Assembly: GCA_964502785.1 (NCBI GenBank)
Contig: CAZCXW010000009.1
Span: 1 to 32,377 of the forward strand
DNA length: 32,377 nt
Origin: JAGVYE01 sp964502785
Lineage (GTDB): Archaea; Nanobdellota; Nanobdellia; Woesearchaeales; GW2011-AR9
Direction: 5' to 3'
Numbering within the stretch: position 1 is the first letter of the stretch; each line of letters opens with the position of its first letter. This document shows, in pieces, positions 7,486-14,594 of this stretch. A model generated the notes under the pieces. It did not search any database, was not told the origin of the DNA, and worked only from the letters and a program-made list of their open reading frames with translations. The position numbers and the translations under genes were made by a program.

Positions 7486-8319
7486 ATGACTGGTGATGCA
7501 CGTCAATTATTCTTAGGATACCAGGCTATTGAAGAGGGAAAAGTACACTTGGGTATGGATATAATAGGGGGAATGATTACCCAAAAAATACTTTTTCCTT
7601 ACACCTTCACAGAGTCGACAGAAGAAGGTGTTATAAAGTATCTCAGTGAAGAAGCCTCTGGGGCATTGGCCAATCTCGCCTTGAATTTGCCCGAGACCTT
7701 GCGTCCCCAAAGAGAAAAAAGTGAATCCATTGAAAGTCGGATTCGCGCCCTGCCTTTTCAAATGCTGACCAAAATCGCGTTGCGGGATAATGGTTATGCG
7801 ACATTCATAAAACACAATACTCCCGCCAGAGTTCTGCCGACAGGAGAAACCCCGGCTCGGTATGTGGAAGTTTCCTACGGCTTGGTGCCGTTAGCTTTAG
7901 TTGAAGCTTCTCGGGAAATGGGGGTTGACATCAATTTTGAATGGTACGGACAAATCCTTCGCCAGTATAAAAGCGACTTCATTGGACCAAAATTAACTCT
8001 CTGCTGGAAATTAAATGCTCTGGGAAATCTCCCGCCTATTAATGAACTTATTTTTAATGCCTATAACGAAGGATATAACACTTTGTTAAATGTAGCCTCT
8101 GTCGTTTATCAAGGCTTAACGAGCTGCTGGCCAAATCCCGCCTTCAGCGATATTTCTCACGAAAAAATAAAAGAAGCTGCCTCTCCCGCGGTTGATGCCC
8201 TGCAACGATTAATTGATAGTCAGAAATTAAAAAAAGGATCTTCGGTGAAGAAAGTGCGAATTCATACAGCATCGAAAAAGGCTGGAAAAAACGATGACAA
8301 GAAAGCAAAAGTAAATTAA
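7486..8319 (+). CDS. Protein of unknown function, paralogue of the gene at 6338
   Basis: This 277-residue soluble protein belongs to the same unrecognised family as its neighbour. Shared motifs include FTESTEEGVIKYLSEEAS, RALPFQMLTKIALRD, HNTPARVLPTGETPARYV, YGLVPLALV and FEWYGQILRQY. It has a Lys-rich C-terminal tail (KKVRIHTASKKAGKNDDKK) that the paralogue lacks, which could bind nucleic acid or a membrane surface. There is no Shine-Dalgarno site. A TTTATAATTAT box near 7457-7467 is a likely promoter, so the two genes are probably transcribed separately despite being tandem duplicates. The conserved NTPAR motif would be the first place to look for an active site. Function is unknown. Confidence 0.8.
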   Translation: MTGDARQLFLGYQAIEEGKVHLGMDIIGGMITQKILFPYTFTESTEEGVIKYLSEEASGALANLALNLPETLRPQREKSESIESRIRALPFQMLTKIALRDNGYATFIKHNTPARVLPTGETPARYVEVSYGLVPLALVEASREMGVDINFEWYGQILRQYKSDFIGPKLTLCWKLNALGNLPPINELIFNAYNEGYNTLLNVASVVYQGLTSCWPNPAFSDISHEKIKEAASPAVDALQRLIDSQKLKKGSSVKKVRIHTASKKAGKNDDKKAKVN

Positions 8320-8336
8320 TAAAACCAGCTCGCAGC

Positions 8337-8615
8337 TTACCCCAATGCTAAATCCATTTTTGCTACTTCTGCTGACTGCACTTCCTTAATTTTCTGCATC
8401 TCTGCGGCGATGGCCTCAAAATCACGATTCTCTATCGTATACATAGCCATAATCAGAACTGCTTTCAGGCCAAAAGCGATGGGCTCTTCCTTAGCCTGCG
8501 TATCGCCTAATGCTCCTTCAACCTTTGCAATTTCCTGCGCCCTCCTCTTGATAGCCTCTAAATTAGCGTGCGGAGATTCCGGCATTAGTTTAAATGTAAT
8601 CACTGCTCTTGCCAT
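8337..8615 (-). CDS. Elongation factor 1-beta (aEF1B)
   Basis: The 92-residue protein matches archaeal aEF1B, the nucleotide exchange factor for aEF1A. Visible are the N-terminal strand VITFKLMPESP, the GLKAVLIMAMYTIEN core and the C-terminal strand VAKMDLALG. Length is typical. A GAGGTG Shine-Dalgarno site on the minus strand (8624-8629) overlaps the stop codon of the upstream zinc-ribbon gene, so the two are translationally coupled. The gene pair zinc ribbon plus aEF1B is a recurrent archaeal arrangement, which supports both calls. Confidence 0.94.
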   Translation of the reverse strand: MARAVITFKLMPESPHANLEAIKRRAQEIAKVEGALGDTQAKEEPIAFGLKAVLIMAMYTIENRDFEAIAAEMQKIKEVQSAEVAKMDLALG

Positions 8616-8626
8616 GTTTCAACACC

Positions 8627-8797
8627 TCAATTTGGCCCAGTAAAGTTGCATTCCGGGCAGGAATATTTAATTGCATTTACCCGCGCATACGAACTGCGGA
8701 CAATTTCAAACTTGCCGCACTGCGGGCACAGAAACGACGCTGCGCCATGGTCATTCTCAATTCTTTTTTTTGTGGAAATACATATTTTTGCATCCAT
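8627..8797 (-). CDS. Small zinc-ribbon protein (HVO_2753/DUF1610-like) upstream of aEF1B
   Basis: This 56-residue gene runs from an ATG at 8797 to a TGA at 8627. The protein starts MDAKICIS and has two CxxC knuckles, CPQCG (24-28) and CPECNFTGPN (47-56), the latter being the family's usual ending. In archaeal relatives the first knuckle is normally CxxC as well. Here only Cys6 remains (CISTKK), so one of the two zinc sites may be incomplete. The stop lies 11 nt before the aEF1B start, and a TTTATAAATAAAT promoter lies about 25 nt upstream. The role in relatives is thought to be nucleic-acid or ribosome related. Confidence 0.85.
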   Translation of the reverse strand: MDAKICISTKKRIENDHGAASFLCPQCGKFEIVRSSYARVNAIKYSCPECNFTGPN

Positions 8798-8807
8798 AAA
8801 AGCCACA

Positions 8808-8850
8808 GAACGAGATTTATTTATAAATGTTTTTCAGGCAAATGGGGGAG
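8808..8850. promoter_or_regulatory. Bidirectional TATA promoter
   Basis: The sequence ATTTATTTATAAATG (about 8815-8829) is nearly palindromic and can serve as a TATA box both ways. To the left it sits about 25 nt from the zinc-ribbon/aEF1B operon start at 8797. To the right, a GGGGGAG Shine-Dalgarno-like site (8845-8850) precedes the small frame at 8858. Confidence 0.5.
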
Positions 8851-8857
8851 TGTTGAC

Positions 8858-8980
8858 TTGGAGTTAAACAAACCAATAGTCTTAGCAATAATCTACAAGC
8901 CAGAAATTTTAGACATCTTCGGTGTGGTTATGGAAAAACATGAAGATAATATAGAAAAAAAGATCATGACTTGTTACTAA
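8858..8980 (+). CDS. Possible 40-residue microprotein
   Basis: A TTG codon at 8858 opens a frame of about 40 residues with content MELNKPIVLAIIYKPEIL, then a charged helix and a Cys-Tyr end. It has no recognisable family. The only support is the divergent TATA box, a GGGGGAG site 8 nt before the TTG and protein-like composition. Its end overlaps the convergent rtcA stop by 3-4 nt. It could be chance. Confidence 0.3.
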   Translation: MELNKPIVLAIIYKPEILDIFGVVMEKHEDNIEKKIMTCY

Positions 8981-10077
8981 TTTATTTTTTCTTCCACACT
9001 AATTACATTATTTTCCATTTTAAATCCCACCGACAGGAATTTCTCTACGACATAAATATTTGTAAGAGTATGATCATTAACTTTGTTCCCTTGAATGGAA
9101 GAACCAGGCAGCAATCCCATGTAAAGAATTAATTGATCCATCAAATGCGCATCCACCGCCGCTTCAGCCTCGATTTCTTTTTCCAGTTCCTGCGCCGCTT
9201 CTCTCCCAATTTCTTCAGAACTCTTCCCTTTTTCAATGAGCGCGTCTCCTCCCAACAAAACAGGATTGTCATAATCCACGCGTCTTTCATTGCTGAATAC
9301 TCCCCATAACAGAATCTCTCCGCCGATGCTTCGGGCTTTTGTATATTCTACTCTTATATTTAGGGGGGCTTTATAATCTTTCAAGACATTTTCCGCTGCC
9401 TTTTTAATCCTCTCTCCTACTTCCTTTTCTTGCAACTCCAAAGAAACATTAACAATCCCTTTTATCTGCTCTAATTTTCCTTGCTTGCACAATGAAATCT
9501 TTACCGTTTTATACTTCATTTCTTCCAGCAAAGCAGGTACTGACGCAAATTCATCCACTTTAAAGCGCGGTGTAATTTCCACCACCGCTTCTCCCCCTCC
9601 TTGCGGATAATATCCACGTTTTAATATCTTCAGTTCTATTTTCTCTACGAATCGCAGCAGCTGAGGAAAAAGAATATTTTGAATATAATCAACAGAAGCC
9701 TGCCATTTTCCGCAAGTCCCTCCTTTAAGCTTAAATGTCACTTTCCCTGGCGCAAAGAGCGCTGGCAGCGTCAGAGATTGTAAAAGCAAAGCAATACTCC
9801 CCGCCGTCCCGATATCAAACTCAAAAACTCCTTTTTGGATTTTTCCCGGCCTAAAATATAATTCTGTCGAACCAATCTCTACTTTATTCGTTACGGCATT
9901 GCCTAACTGCTGCAAAGCGTGGATTGCCGTCAGATGCTGCGCTTTTAATCCTGGCTCGTCTCTCCCAGCGCGGATATTTGTTACTTTAAATTCTTGTCCC
10001 GTTAAGGTCGCAAGAGCCAGCGCCGTTCGCACCAACGCGCCGCCACCTTCTCCATAGTTGCCGTCTAATTCAATCAT
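8977..10077 (-). CDS. rtcA: RNA 3'-terminal phosphate cyclase
   Basis: RtcA converts RNA 3'-phosphate ends to 2',3'-cyclic phosphates through an adenylylated enzyme. The 366-residue protein shows the diagnostic N-terminus LDGNYGEGGGALVRTALALA, then AGRDEPGLKAQHL, the GTCGKWQ region, and RGYYPQGGGEAVVEI. The nucleophile motif DAHLMDQL has His311 as the AMP acceptor. Its ATG overlaps the ribA stop in ATGA, so the two are translated from one transcript. Length is slightly above the family average. The pairing with a riboflavin gene looks like compact gene packing rather than a functional link. Confidence 0.95.
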   Translation of the reverse strand: MIELDGNYGEGGGALVRTALALATLTGQEFKVTNIRAGRDEPGLKAQHLTAIHALQQLGNAVTNKVEIGSTELYFRPGKIQKGVFEFDIGTAGSIALLLQSLTLPALFAPGKVTFKLKGGTCGKWQASVDYIQNILFPQLLRFVEKIELKILKRGYYPQGGGEAVVEITPRFKVDEFASVPALLEEMKYKTVKISLCKQGKLEQIKGIVNVSLELQEKEVGERIKKAAENVLKDYKAPLNIRVEYTKARSIGGEILLWGVFSNERRVDYDNPVLLGGDALIEKGKSSEEIGREAAQELEKEIEAEAAVDAHLMDQLILYMGLLPGSSIQGNKVNDHTLTNIYVVEKFLSVGFKMENNVISVEEKIN

Positions 10078-10649
10078 TGTTCTTCAAAAAGATGCCCCAT
10101 CTTTTCTTTTTTTGTAAGCAGATATCGCCTGTTTTCCTCTGTTGGTCTGGTCGTCAGAGGAATTCTCGTGACTAAAATTCCTTTTTCATTTAAGACTTCT
10201 TGTTTTTTTGGATTATTTGTCAGAAGCCGAATCGAAGAAATTTTTAAATCATGGAGAATTTCCGCCGCCACGGCAAACTCTCTTTCATCATCATTAAACC
10301 CCAGCGCGTTATTGGCTTCTACTGTATCTAAACCTTTATCCTGCAGGGCATACGCTTTTATTTTATTGAATAATCCTATGCCTCTTCCTTCCTGCCGCAA
10401 ATAGACGAGAATGCCTCCTTCCTCACCGATGATCTTTAACGCTTTTATCAGTTGGGCTTGACAGTCGCAGCGCAGCGAATGAAAAACTTCTCCCGTCAAG
10501 CATTCGGAATGAACGCGCACTACGCAATTATTTTTTGCTTCTTTAATTAACACCGCATGCTCTTTCTGATCAGACGTTTTGTAAATATGCACTGTGAATT
10601 CCCCAAACTTTGTGGGGAGCTTGGCCGAAGCCGTTTTCATAATCATCAT
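10074..10649 (-). CDS. ribA: GTP cyclohydrolase II
   Basis: This 191-residue enzyme opens GTP in the first step of riboflavin synthesis. The zinc ligands are in HSECLTGEVFHSLRCDC (Cys50, Cys61, Cys63). The catalytic motif YLRQEGRGIGL is near residues 83-93, and the NNP motif with RIPL follows near the C-terminus. It is a bacterial-type GCH2 without the DHBP synthase domain. Many archaea use GTP cyclohydrolase III instead, so this copy may be a transferred gene. Three nearby ATG codons (10649, 10646 and 10640) could start it. An AATTTATATC box about 20-25 nt upstream suggests a leaderless transcript shared with rtcA. Confidence 0.94.
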   Translation of the reverse strand: MMIMKTASAKLPTKFGEFTVHIYKTSDQKEHAVLIKEAKNNCVVRVHSECLTGEVFHSLRCDCQAQLIKALKIIGEEGGILVYLRQEGRGIGLFNKIKAYALQDKGLDTVEANNALGFNDDEREFAVAAEILHDLKISSIRLLTNNPKKQEVLNEKGILVTRIPLTTRPTEENRRYLLTKKEKMGHLFEEQ

Positions 10650-10806
10650 CGCTCTAAGAACGTTCTGATATAAATTAATTTAGGATTATTTTTCTAGAGA
10701 AAAGTTTATCCTTCATAAAATAAGTGACGGCAAACCGTTTCCTTTTTGAGGTCAACGCCATTCGGAGCAAAACCTTAATAAAATAACTATTTTTCTAGTG
10801 CTTTGT

Positions 10807-10958
10807 GGGGCTGTAGTATAACCTGGTAGAATAAGGGCCTCCAGTACTGGAGGATTGAGCGTCAAGCGATGACAATACCTTCCCCTGTGGTTAGCCTTTG
10901 ATCTGGGGATTAGCAAGCACGCGCTTGTTATTCAGAAATTCAAATCCCAGCAGCCCCA
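10807..10958 (+). tRNA. tRNA-Trp (CCA) with two apparent introns
   Basis: Acceptor halves GGGGCTG (10807-10813) and CAGCCCC (10951-10957) pair, with A as discriminator. The anticodon stem AGGGC (10834-10838) pairs with GCCTT (10894-10898), and the loop C-T-CCA-G puts the anticodon at 10841-10843. Intron 1 (10845-10892, 48 nt) lies at the canonical 37/38 site. The T stem CTGGG (10903-10907) pairs with CCCAG (10946-10950), but the T loop TTCAAAT starts only at 10939. Nucleotides 10908-10938 (31 nt) therefore form a second intron within the T arm, with an internal hairpin TAGCAAGC/GCTTGTTA. Removing both leaves 73 nt. The D stem is weak. Exact splice points could shift by a few bases. Confidence 0.85.
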
Positions 10959-11018
10959 CTTTTATTTAGTTATCAGTGTCCCTTCTATTTTATATATTTC
11001 TTTAATATTACTCGCATT

Positions 11019-12185
11019 ATGTCTCAAAAAAGAGGTCGTGATTGGTCGCTTCTTACTGCCGCTGCCCTCCTCATTGGCACCGTGATTGGCGCGGGAATTC
11101 TGGGCATCCCTTACGTTGTCGCCAAAGCCGGCTTTTGGTACGGGGTTTTGTTGGTGCTGGGACTGGGCGTCGTTTATGTATTCTTGCATTTATTCCTTGG
11201 TGAAATTATTTTGAGAACAAAAGAACAGTACCAACTTACCGGATATGCGGGAAAATACCTTGGCCCATTAGGAAAAAAAGTGATGACTTTTTCTTTGCTC
11301 ATCAGCCTTTATGGGGCGCTCATTGCCTACATCATTGGCAGCGGAGAAACTCTCTATTATGTTTTTAAAATAGGTTCTCCCAGCGTCTGGTCTATTCTTT
11401 TTTTCCTCATCGCTGCAGGCATCATTTACCAGGGAATTAAAGCAGCCGGAAAAACAGAAATGCTTCTTACTCTTTTTCTTATCGGCACAGTGCTGGGCAT
11501 CGGTATTTTTTCTTTTGAACGTATCCATCTTCAGGAATTCACTTTTTTTCATCCCGCTTTTTTTTTCTTTCCATACGGCGTCATCCTCTTTGCCTATCAT
11601 GGGACGGCTGCTGTTCCTGAAATGCAGGAAGCTTTAGGCAAAAAGAAAAAATACCTCAAAATGGCTGTTCTCTTAGGTTCCGGCATTCCTATTATTATCT
11701 ATTTGCTCTTTACCTTTGTTGTTGTTGGCCTGATTGGTTTAGAGAATTTTGAATTGCTGGCGCCTAACCAGCGCATCGCCACCGTTGCCCTTGGCATCTA
11801 TTCACATCCACTCTTAGGCTTGCTTGCCAACATTTTTGCGACGTTAGCGATGTTCACTTCGTATTTAACTATCAGCCTCGCTCTGCGGGGAATTTATGAA
11901 TATGATTATAATATCTCAAAAAGAGTAGCTTTTAGTTTAACCGTGCTCGTCCCTTTAATCATTGCTCTTCTTGGCCTTACCTCGTTTATTACGATATTAA
12001 TGGTCACAGGAACATTGATTGGCGGGTTGGAAGGCAGCTTGATTGTTCTCATGTATTGGAAAGCTAAAAAAAATGGTGATAGGAACCCTGAATATTCTCT
12101 AAAAGCCCACTACTTTATTGGTTCCATTCTTCTCTTTTTCTTTATCATTGGAATTATTTATCAACTCTGGCACACCTTTCAATAA
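11019..12185 (+). CDS. Amino-acid permease (aromatic/HAAAP-like, APC superfamily)
   Basis: This 388-residue integral membrane protein has about eleven hydrophobic segments. It opens with the transporter signature GTVIGAGILGIPYVVAKAGF (residues 20-39), the unwound first helix that binds the amino group in this superfamily. Later segments include a YHGTAAVPEMQEAL motif near residue 194, typical of the tyrosine/tryptophan permease and AAAP families. Substrate cannot be assigned from sequence. It starts about 60 nt after tRNA-Trp on the same strand with a TTTTATATATTTC box between, so it has its own promoter. Confidence 0.85.
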   Translation: MSQKRGRDWSLLTAAALLIGTVIGAGILGIPYVVAKAGFWYGVLLVLGLGVVYVFLHLFLGEIILRTKEQYQLTGYAGKYLGPLGKKVMTFSLLISLYGALIAYIIGSGETLYYVFKIGSPSVWSILFFLIAAGIIYQGIKAAGKTEMLLTLFLIGTVLGIGIFSFERIHLQEFTFFHPAFFFFPYGVILFAYHGTAAVPEMQEALGKKKKYLKMAVLLGSGIPIIIYLLFTFVVVGLIGLENFELLAPNQRIATVALGIYSHPLLGLLANIFATLAMFTSYLTISLALRGIYEYDYNISKRVAFSLTVLVPLIIALLGLTSFITILMVTGTLIGGLEGSLIVLMYWKAKKNGDRNPEYSLKAHYFIGSILLFFFIIGIIYQLWHTFQ

Positions 12186-12239
12186 GTTTCTTTTCATTCT
12201 CCCAAAGCTGGCTGCGATCGCCCATCATTCCAAATAATA

Positions 12240-12279
12240 GTCAAAGAAAGCAGACCACTGGTGGAAAGAGCAGATTCTA
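12240..12279 (+). repeat. Minimal hairpin element (copy C)
   Basis: This 40-bp copy keeps only the ends of the dispersed family: GTCAAAGAAAGCAGACC directly followed by ACTGGTGGAAAGAGCAG and ATTCTA. The same right end occurs at 22288-22310 and, inverted, at 31095-31117. It lies in the 246-nt gap between the permease and the S-layer-like gene. Confidence 0.65.
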
Positions 12280-12366
12280 TCTTTCGGTTCGTTTAGGCTA
12301 TATTATTATACTATCCTACAATAGTTCTCATCTGTAGCTACTCTAAAATACTAAAAGCAACGAAAC

Positions 12367-12431
12367 ATTTATATAAGACTACGGTTTTGAGCTTCTAAAC
12401 ATACTTTTAAAAGATTTGGAGGAAGATAAAA
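12367..12431 (+). promoter_or_regulatory. Promoter and ribosome binding site of the S-layer-like gene
   Basis: A strong TATA box ATTTATATAAG (12367-12377) is followed about 40 nt later by GGAGG (12418-12422), 9 nt before the ATG. The leader TTTGGAGGAAGATAA is identical to that of the gene at 6338. The arrangement fits a highly expressed gene with a leader of roughly 30 nt. Confidence 0.65.
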
Positions 12432-13778
12432 ATGAAGAAGCTAGGTATTTTGGCTTTGTTTGTTTTCAGCCTCTTAAGTGTTTTGGTAAGTGCTTCATTC
12501 ACGAGCCAAACCTTGCAGGTTGCAAACGTTGAGGTTAACGATATAGATGTTCAGTTGTTAGACCAGGCTCAAATCACCGCTCAAGGTGTAGATGCACGGT
12601 CTGGCGTTGTTGTTGATGAAGGCGAAGAGCTTGAAGTAAGCTTGACCTTGATTTCAACCGCAGATATCGAGAATGTTCAAGTGGAAGCGGAAATTAGAGG
12701 GTACGAATATGATGATTACGAAGACATTTCTGATCGAGTTCATGTCTTTGATTTGAAAGGAACTGTTGCTGCCCCTTCCCAAAAGAAAGTAAATTTGCGC
12801 TTAACATTGCCGCGTAAATTGGAAGACGACAGATACTTATTACGCATTACCGCAGATGATAAGGACAGCCCTTCCTTTGTTGGTTATGTTGTCTTGCAAG
12901 TAGAACCGACCAGACATGGCGTTGATGTTGCCGATGTTGTCTTTTCACCAGGCAATGTTGTAAAAGCTGGACGTTCTTTGCTTGCTACTGTGCTTTTGGA
13001 AAACTACGGAGATAAAGTAGAACGAGATGTTAAAGTTGTTGTCGAAATTCCAGCTCTTGGCGTGCGCGCTGCTGAATTTGTTGACAAAGTAGATGTCGAA
13101 AGCATCGTTGATACCGCTACCCAAAGAACTGGCAGCAACGTTGAATACGAAGACGTGCCTGAAATGTTCCTTGCTATTCCAGCTACCGCTGAAGCAGGCG
13201 AATATGAAGTTATCGTCCGCGTCCTCTACGACAATCTTCGTGAAGAAATTGTTCAAAAGCATCTTGTAACCGTTGTTGAGAATCCTATGTTTGCGCCGCA
13301 AGAAACCGGGGAACAACGCTTAATTTTAGCTGTTGGCCCGCAAGCGCAAAATGTTCGCATCGGTGAAACAGGAGTATATGCTATTGCTTTAAATAACGAA
13401 GGAAAGACCTCTGAAGCATACACGCTTGAACTTGTCAACAATAACTGGGCGACTGCCGCATTAAGCGAATCGCTCATTGTTCTCAGCCCAGGCAAAAATA
13501 AAGTAGTGTATGTGGATGTAACTCCATTGTCAGATGCTGCTGTTGGCAGCCATACTTTAAGTGTTGCTGTGAAGAAAGGAATTGATGTCCTTGAAACCGT
13601 AACCTTAAACGCTAATGTCGCTGCTGCCGCAGAACAACCGCAAGGAGAGAGCATCAGCTTGCGTAACGGCTTGGAGATTGCCTTAATCGTCTTGGTTGTC
13701 TTGCTGATTATCATCGGCTTAATCGTTGGTTTCAGCAGACTCCGTAAAGACGACGATGAGGAGAAAACTTACTACTAA
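12432..13778 (+). CDS. Putative S-layer or major cell-surface protein with C-terminal membrane anchor
   Basis: The 448-residue protein has an N-terminal signal peptide (MKKLGILALFVFSLLSVLVSA). Its long extracytoplasmic part is made of beta-sandwich domains resembling CARDB/NEW3-type modules, with ADVVFSPGNVVKAGRSLLAT near residue 161 and AQNVRIGETGVYAIALNNEG near residue 302. A single C-terminal membrane helix near residues 412-434 is followed by a charged tail ending DDDEEKTYY. This layout matches proteins annotated as putative S-layer proteins in DPANN archaea. The strong promoter, good Shine-Dalgarno site, terminator and regular codon use suggest abundant expression. Sequons are few, unlike the giant protein at 25687. 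The S-layer role is an inference. Confidence 0.75.
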   Translation: MKKLGILALFVFSLLSVLVSASFTSQTLQVANVEVNDIDVQLLDQAQITAQGVDARSGVVVDEGEELEVSLTLISTADIENVQVEAEIRGYEYDDYEDISDRVHVFDLKGTVAAPSQKKVNLRLTLPRKLEDDRYLLRITADDKDSPSFVGYVVLQVEPTRHGVDVADVVFSPGNVVKAGRSLLATVLLENYGDKVERDVKVVVEIPALGVRAAEFVDKVDVESIVDTATQRTGSNVEYEDVPEMFLAIPATAEAGEYEVIVRVLYDNLREEIVQKHLVTVVENPMFAPQETGEQRLILAVGPQAQNVRIGETGVYAIALNNEGKTSEAYTLELVNNNWATAALSESLIVLSPGKNKVVYVDVTPLSDAAVGSHTLSVAVKKGIDVLETVTLNANVAAAAEQPQGESISLRNGLEIALIVLVVLLIIIGLIVGFSRLRKDDDEEKTYY

Positions 13779-13781
13779 GTA

Positions 13782-13806
13782 GGAGGCTTCCTCCAAATCT
13801 TTTTTT
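13782..13806 (+). terminator. Hairpin plus T-run terminator of the S-layer-like gene
   Basis: The stem GGAGG-CTT-CCTCC (13782-13794) begins 3 nt after the stop codon. It is followed by a seven-T run at 13800-13806 and further T-rich sequence, a convincing terminator for a highly expressed gene. Confidence 0.6.
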
Positions 13807-13912
13807 ATTTTATTTTTATTTGTATTCTTGGTTAAGAAATGAATAACTTCTGGATAACACAAAGAATCAATTTATCAAAATCTTAATAAATGCATTATTA
13901 AAATAATCCGCT

Positions 13913-14533
13913 ATGGCTAAGAAAGTATATCTTATTTCTGGACATCCTCCTCAAGGGGGATTGCCATTTATTGATCAACAATGTTTAAATGAGAGTGAAA
14001 ATAAAAATGTATTAGTGTTAAATCTTACAACTTCTGATAGAGATAAACTAGCCTCTAAAGAAAGAGCGCTTAAAGATTATTTTATGCAATTAGGCGCAAC
14101 TCGTGTAAAATTCCTATCGCCAGACACATCAGACTCTGCAAGCAGAGAACTCTTCAAAAGAGCAGGCTTGCTTTATCTTCCAGGAGGAGACACCATAACC
14201 TTAATGGATAATATCGGAACAAAAGGATTGGATTCTTTGATTTCTTCGTTTAACGGAATCATCGAAGGGCATAGCGCTGGAGCCTATGTTCTCTGTCCAG
14301 AATACCTGAAAATAAGCGAAGAAAATATTCAACTAATTCCCACTCTTGGTTTAGTGCCATTCCATGTAAAAGCGCATTATGAGGAGAAATTGGACCATTC
14401 CTTAGAAGAATTATCATACGGAAGGGTAATATATGCTCTCCAAAATGGATCTGCGCTTATTGTCCATGAAGAAAATCTCGAGTTTGTGGGAAATATCTGG
14501 AAATTTTATGAAGGAAGGAAAGAGAAAGTCTAA
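13913..14533 (+). CDS. Peptidase S51 family protein (dipeptidase E / cyanophycinase-like)
   Basis: The 206-residue protein has the class I glutamine-amidotransferase-like fold of S51 serine peptidases. It carries YLPGGDTITLMD (88-99) and the nucleophile elbow EGHSAGA with Ser121. A His in the VPFHVKAHYEEK region (near 148-155) is the likely triad partner. Dipeptidase E cleaves Asp-X dipeptides; the exact substrate here is unknown. There is no signal peptide, so it is cytosolic. It follows the S-layer gene's terminator and has its own AT-rich promoter region. Confidence 0.85.
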   Translation: MAKKVYLISGHPPQGGLPFIDQQCLNESENKNVLVLNLTTSDRDKLASKERALKDYFMQLGATRVKFLSPDTSDSASRELFKRAGLLYLPGGDTITLMDNIGTKGLDSLISSFNGIIEGHSAGAYVLCPEYLKISEENIQLIPTLGLVPFHVKAHYEEKLDHSLEELSYGRVIYALQNGSALIVHEENLEFVGNIWKFYEGRKEKV

Positions 14534-14594
14534 ACTTTTCAATCAAACTTTAGTTCGATAACCTTTTTATATCCACTTTCAGCTTCCATGACAA

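Noticed and set aside
8609..8857. Long plus-strand frame running from 8609 into the microprotein at 8858
   Set aside because: This part is the antisense shadow of the zinc-ribbon gene and its promoter. Only the tail from 8858 has independent support.
10845..10892. Box C/D guide RNA within the tRNA-Trp intron, as in many archaea
   Set aside because: A C-like GATGA is present (about 10868) but there is no CTGA D box, and 48 nt is too short for two guide units.
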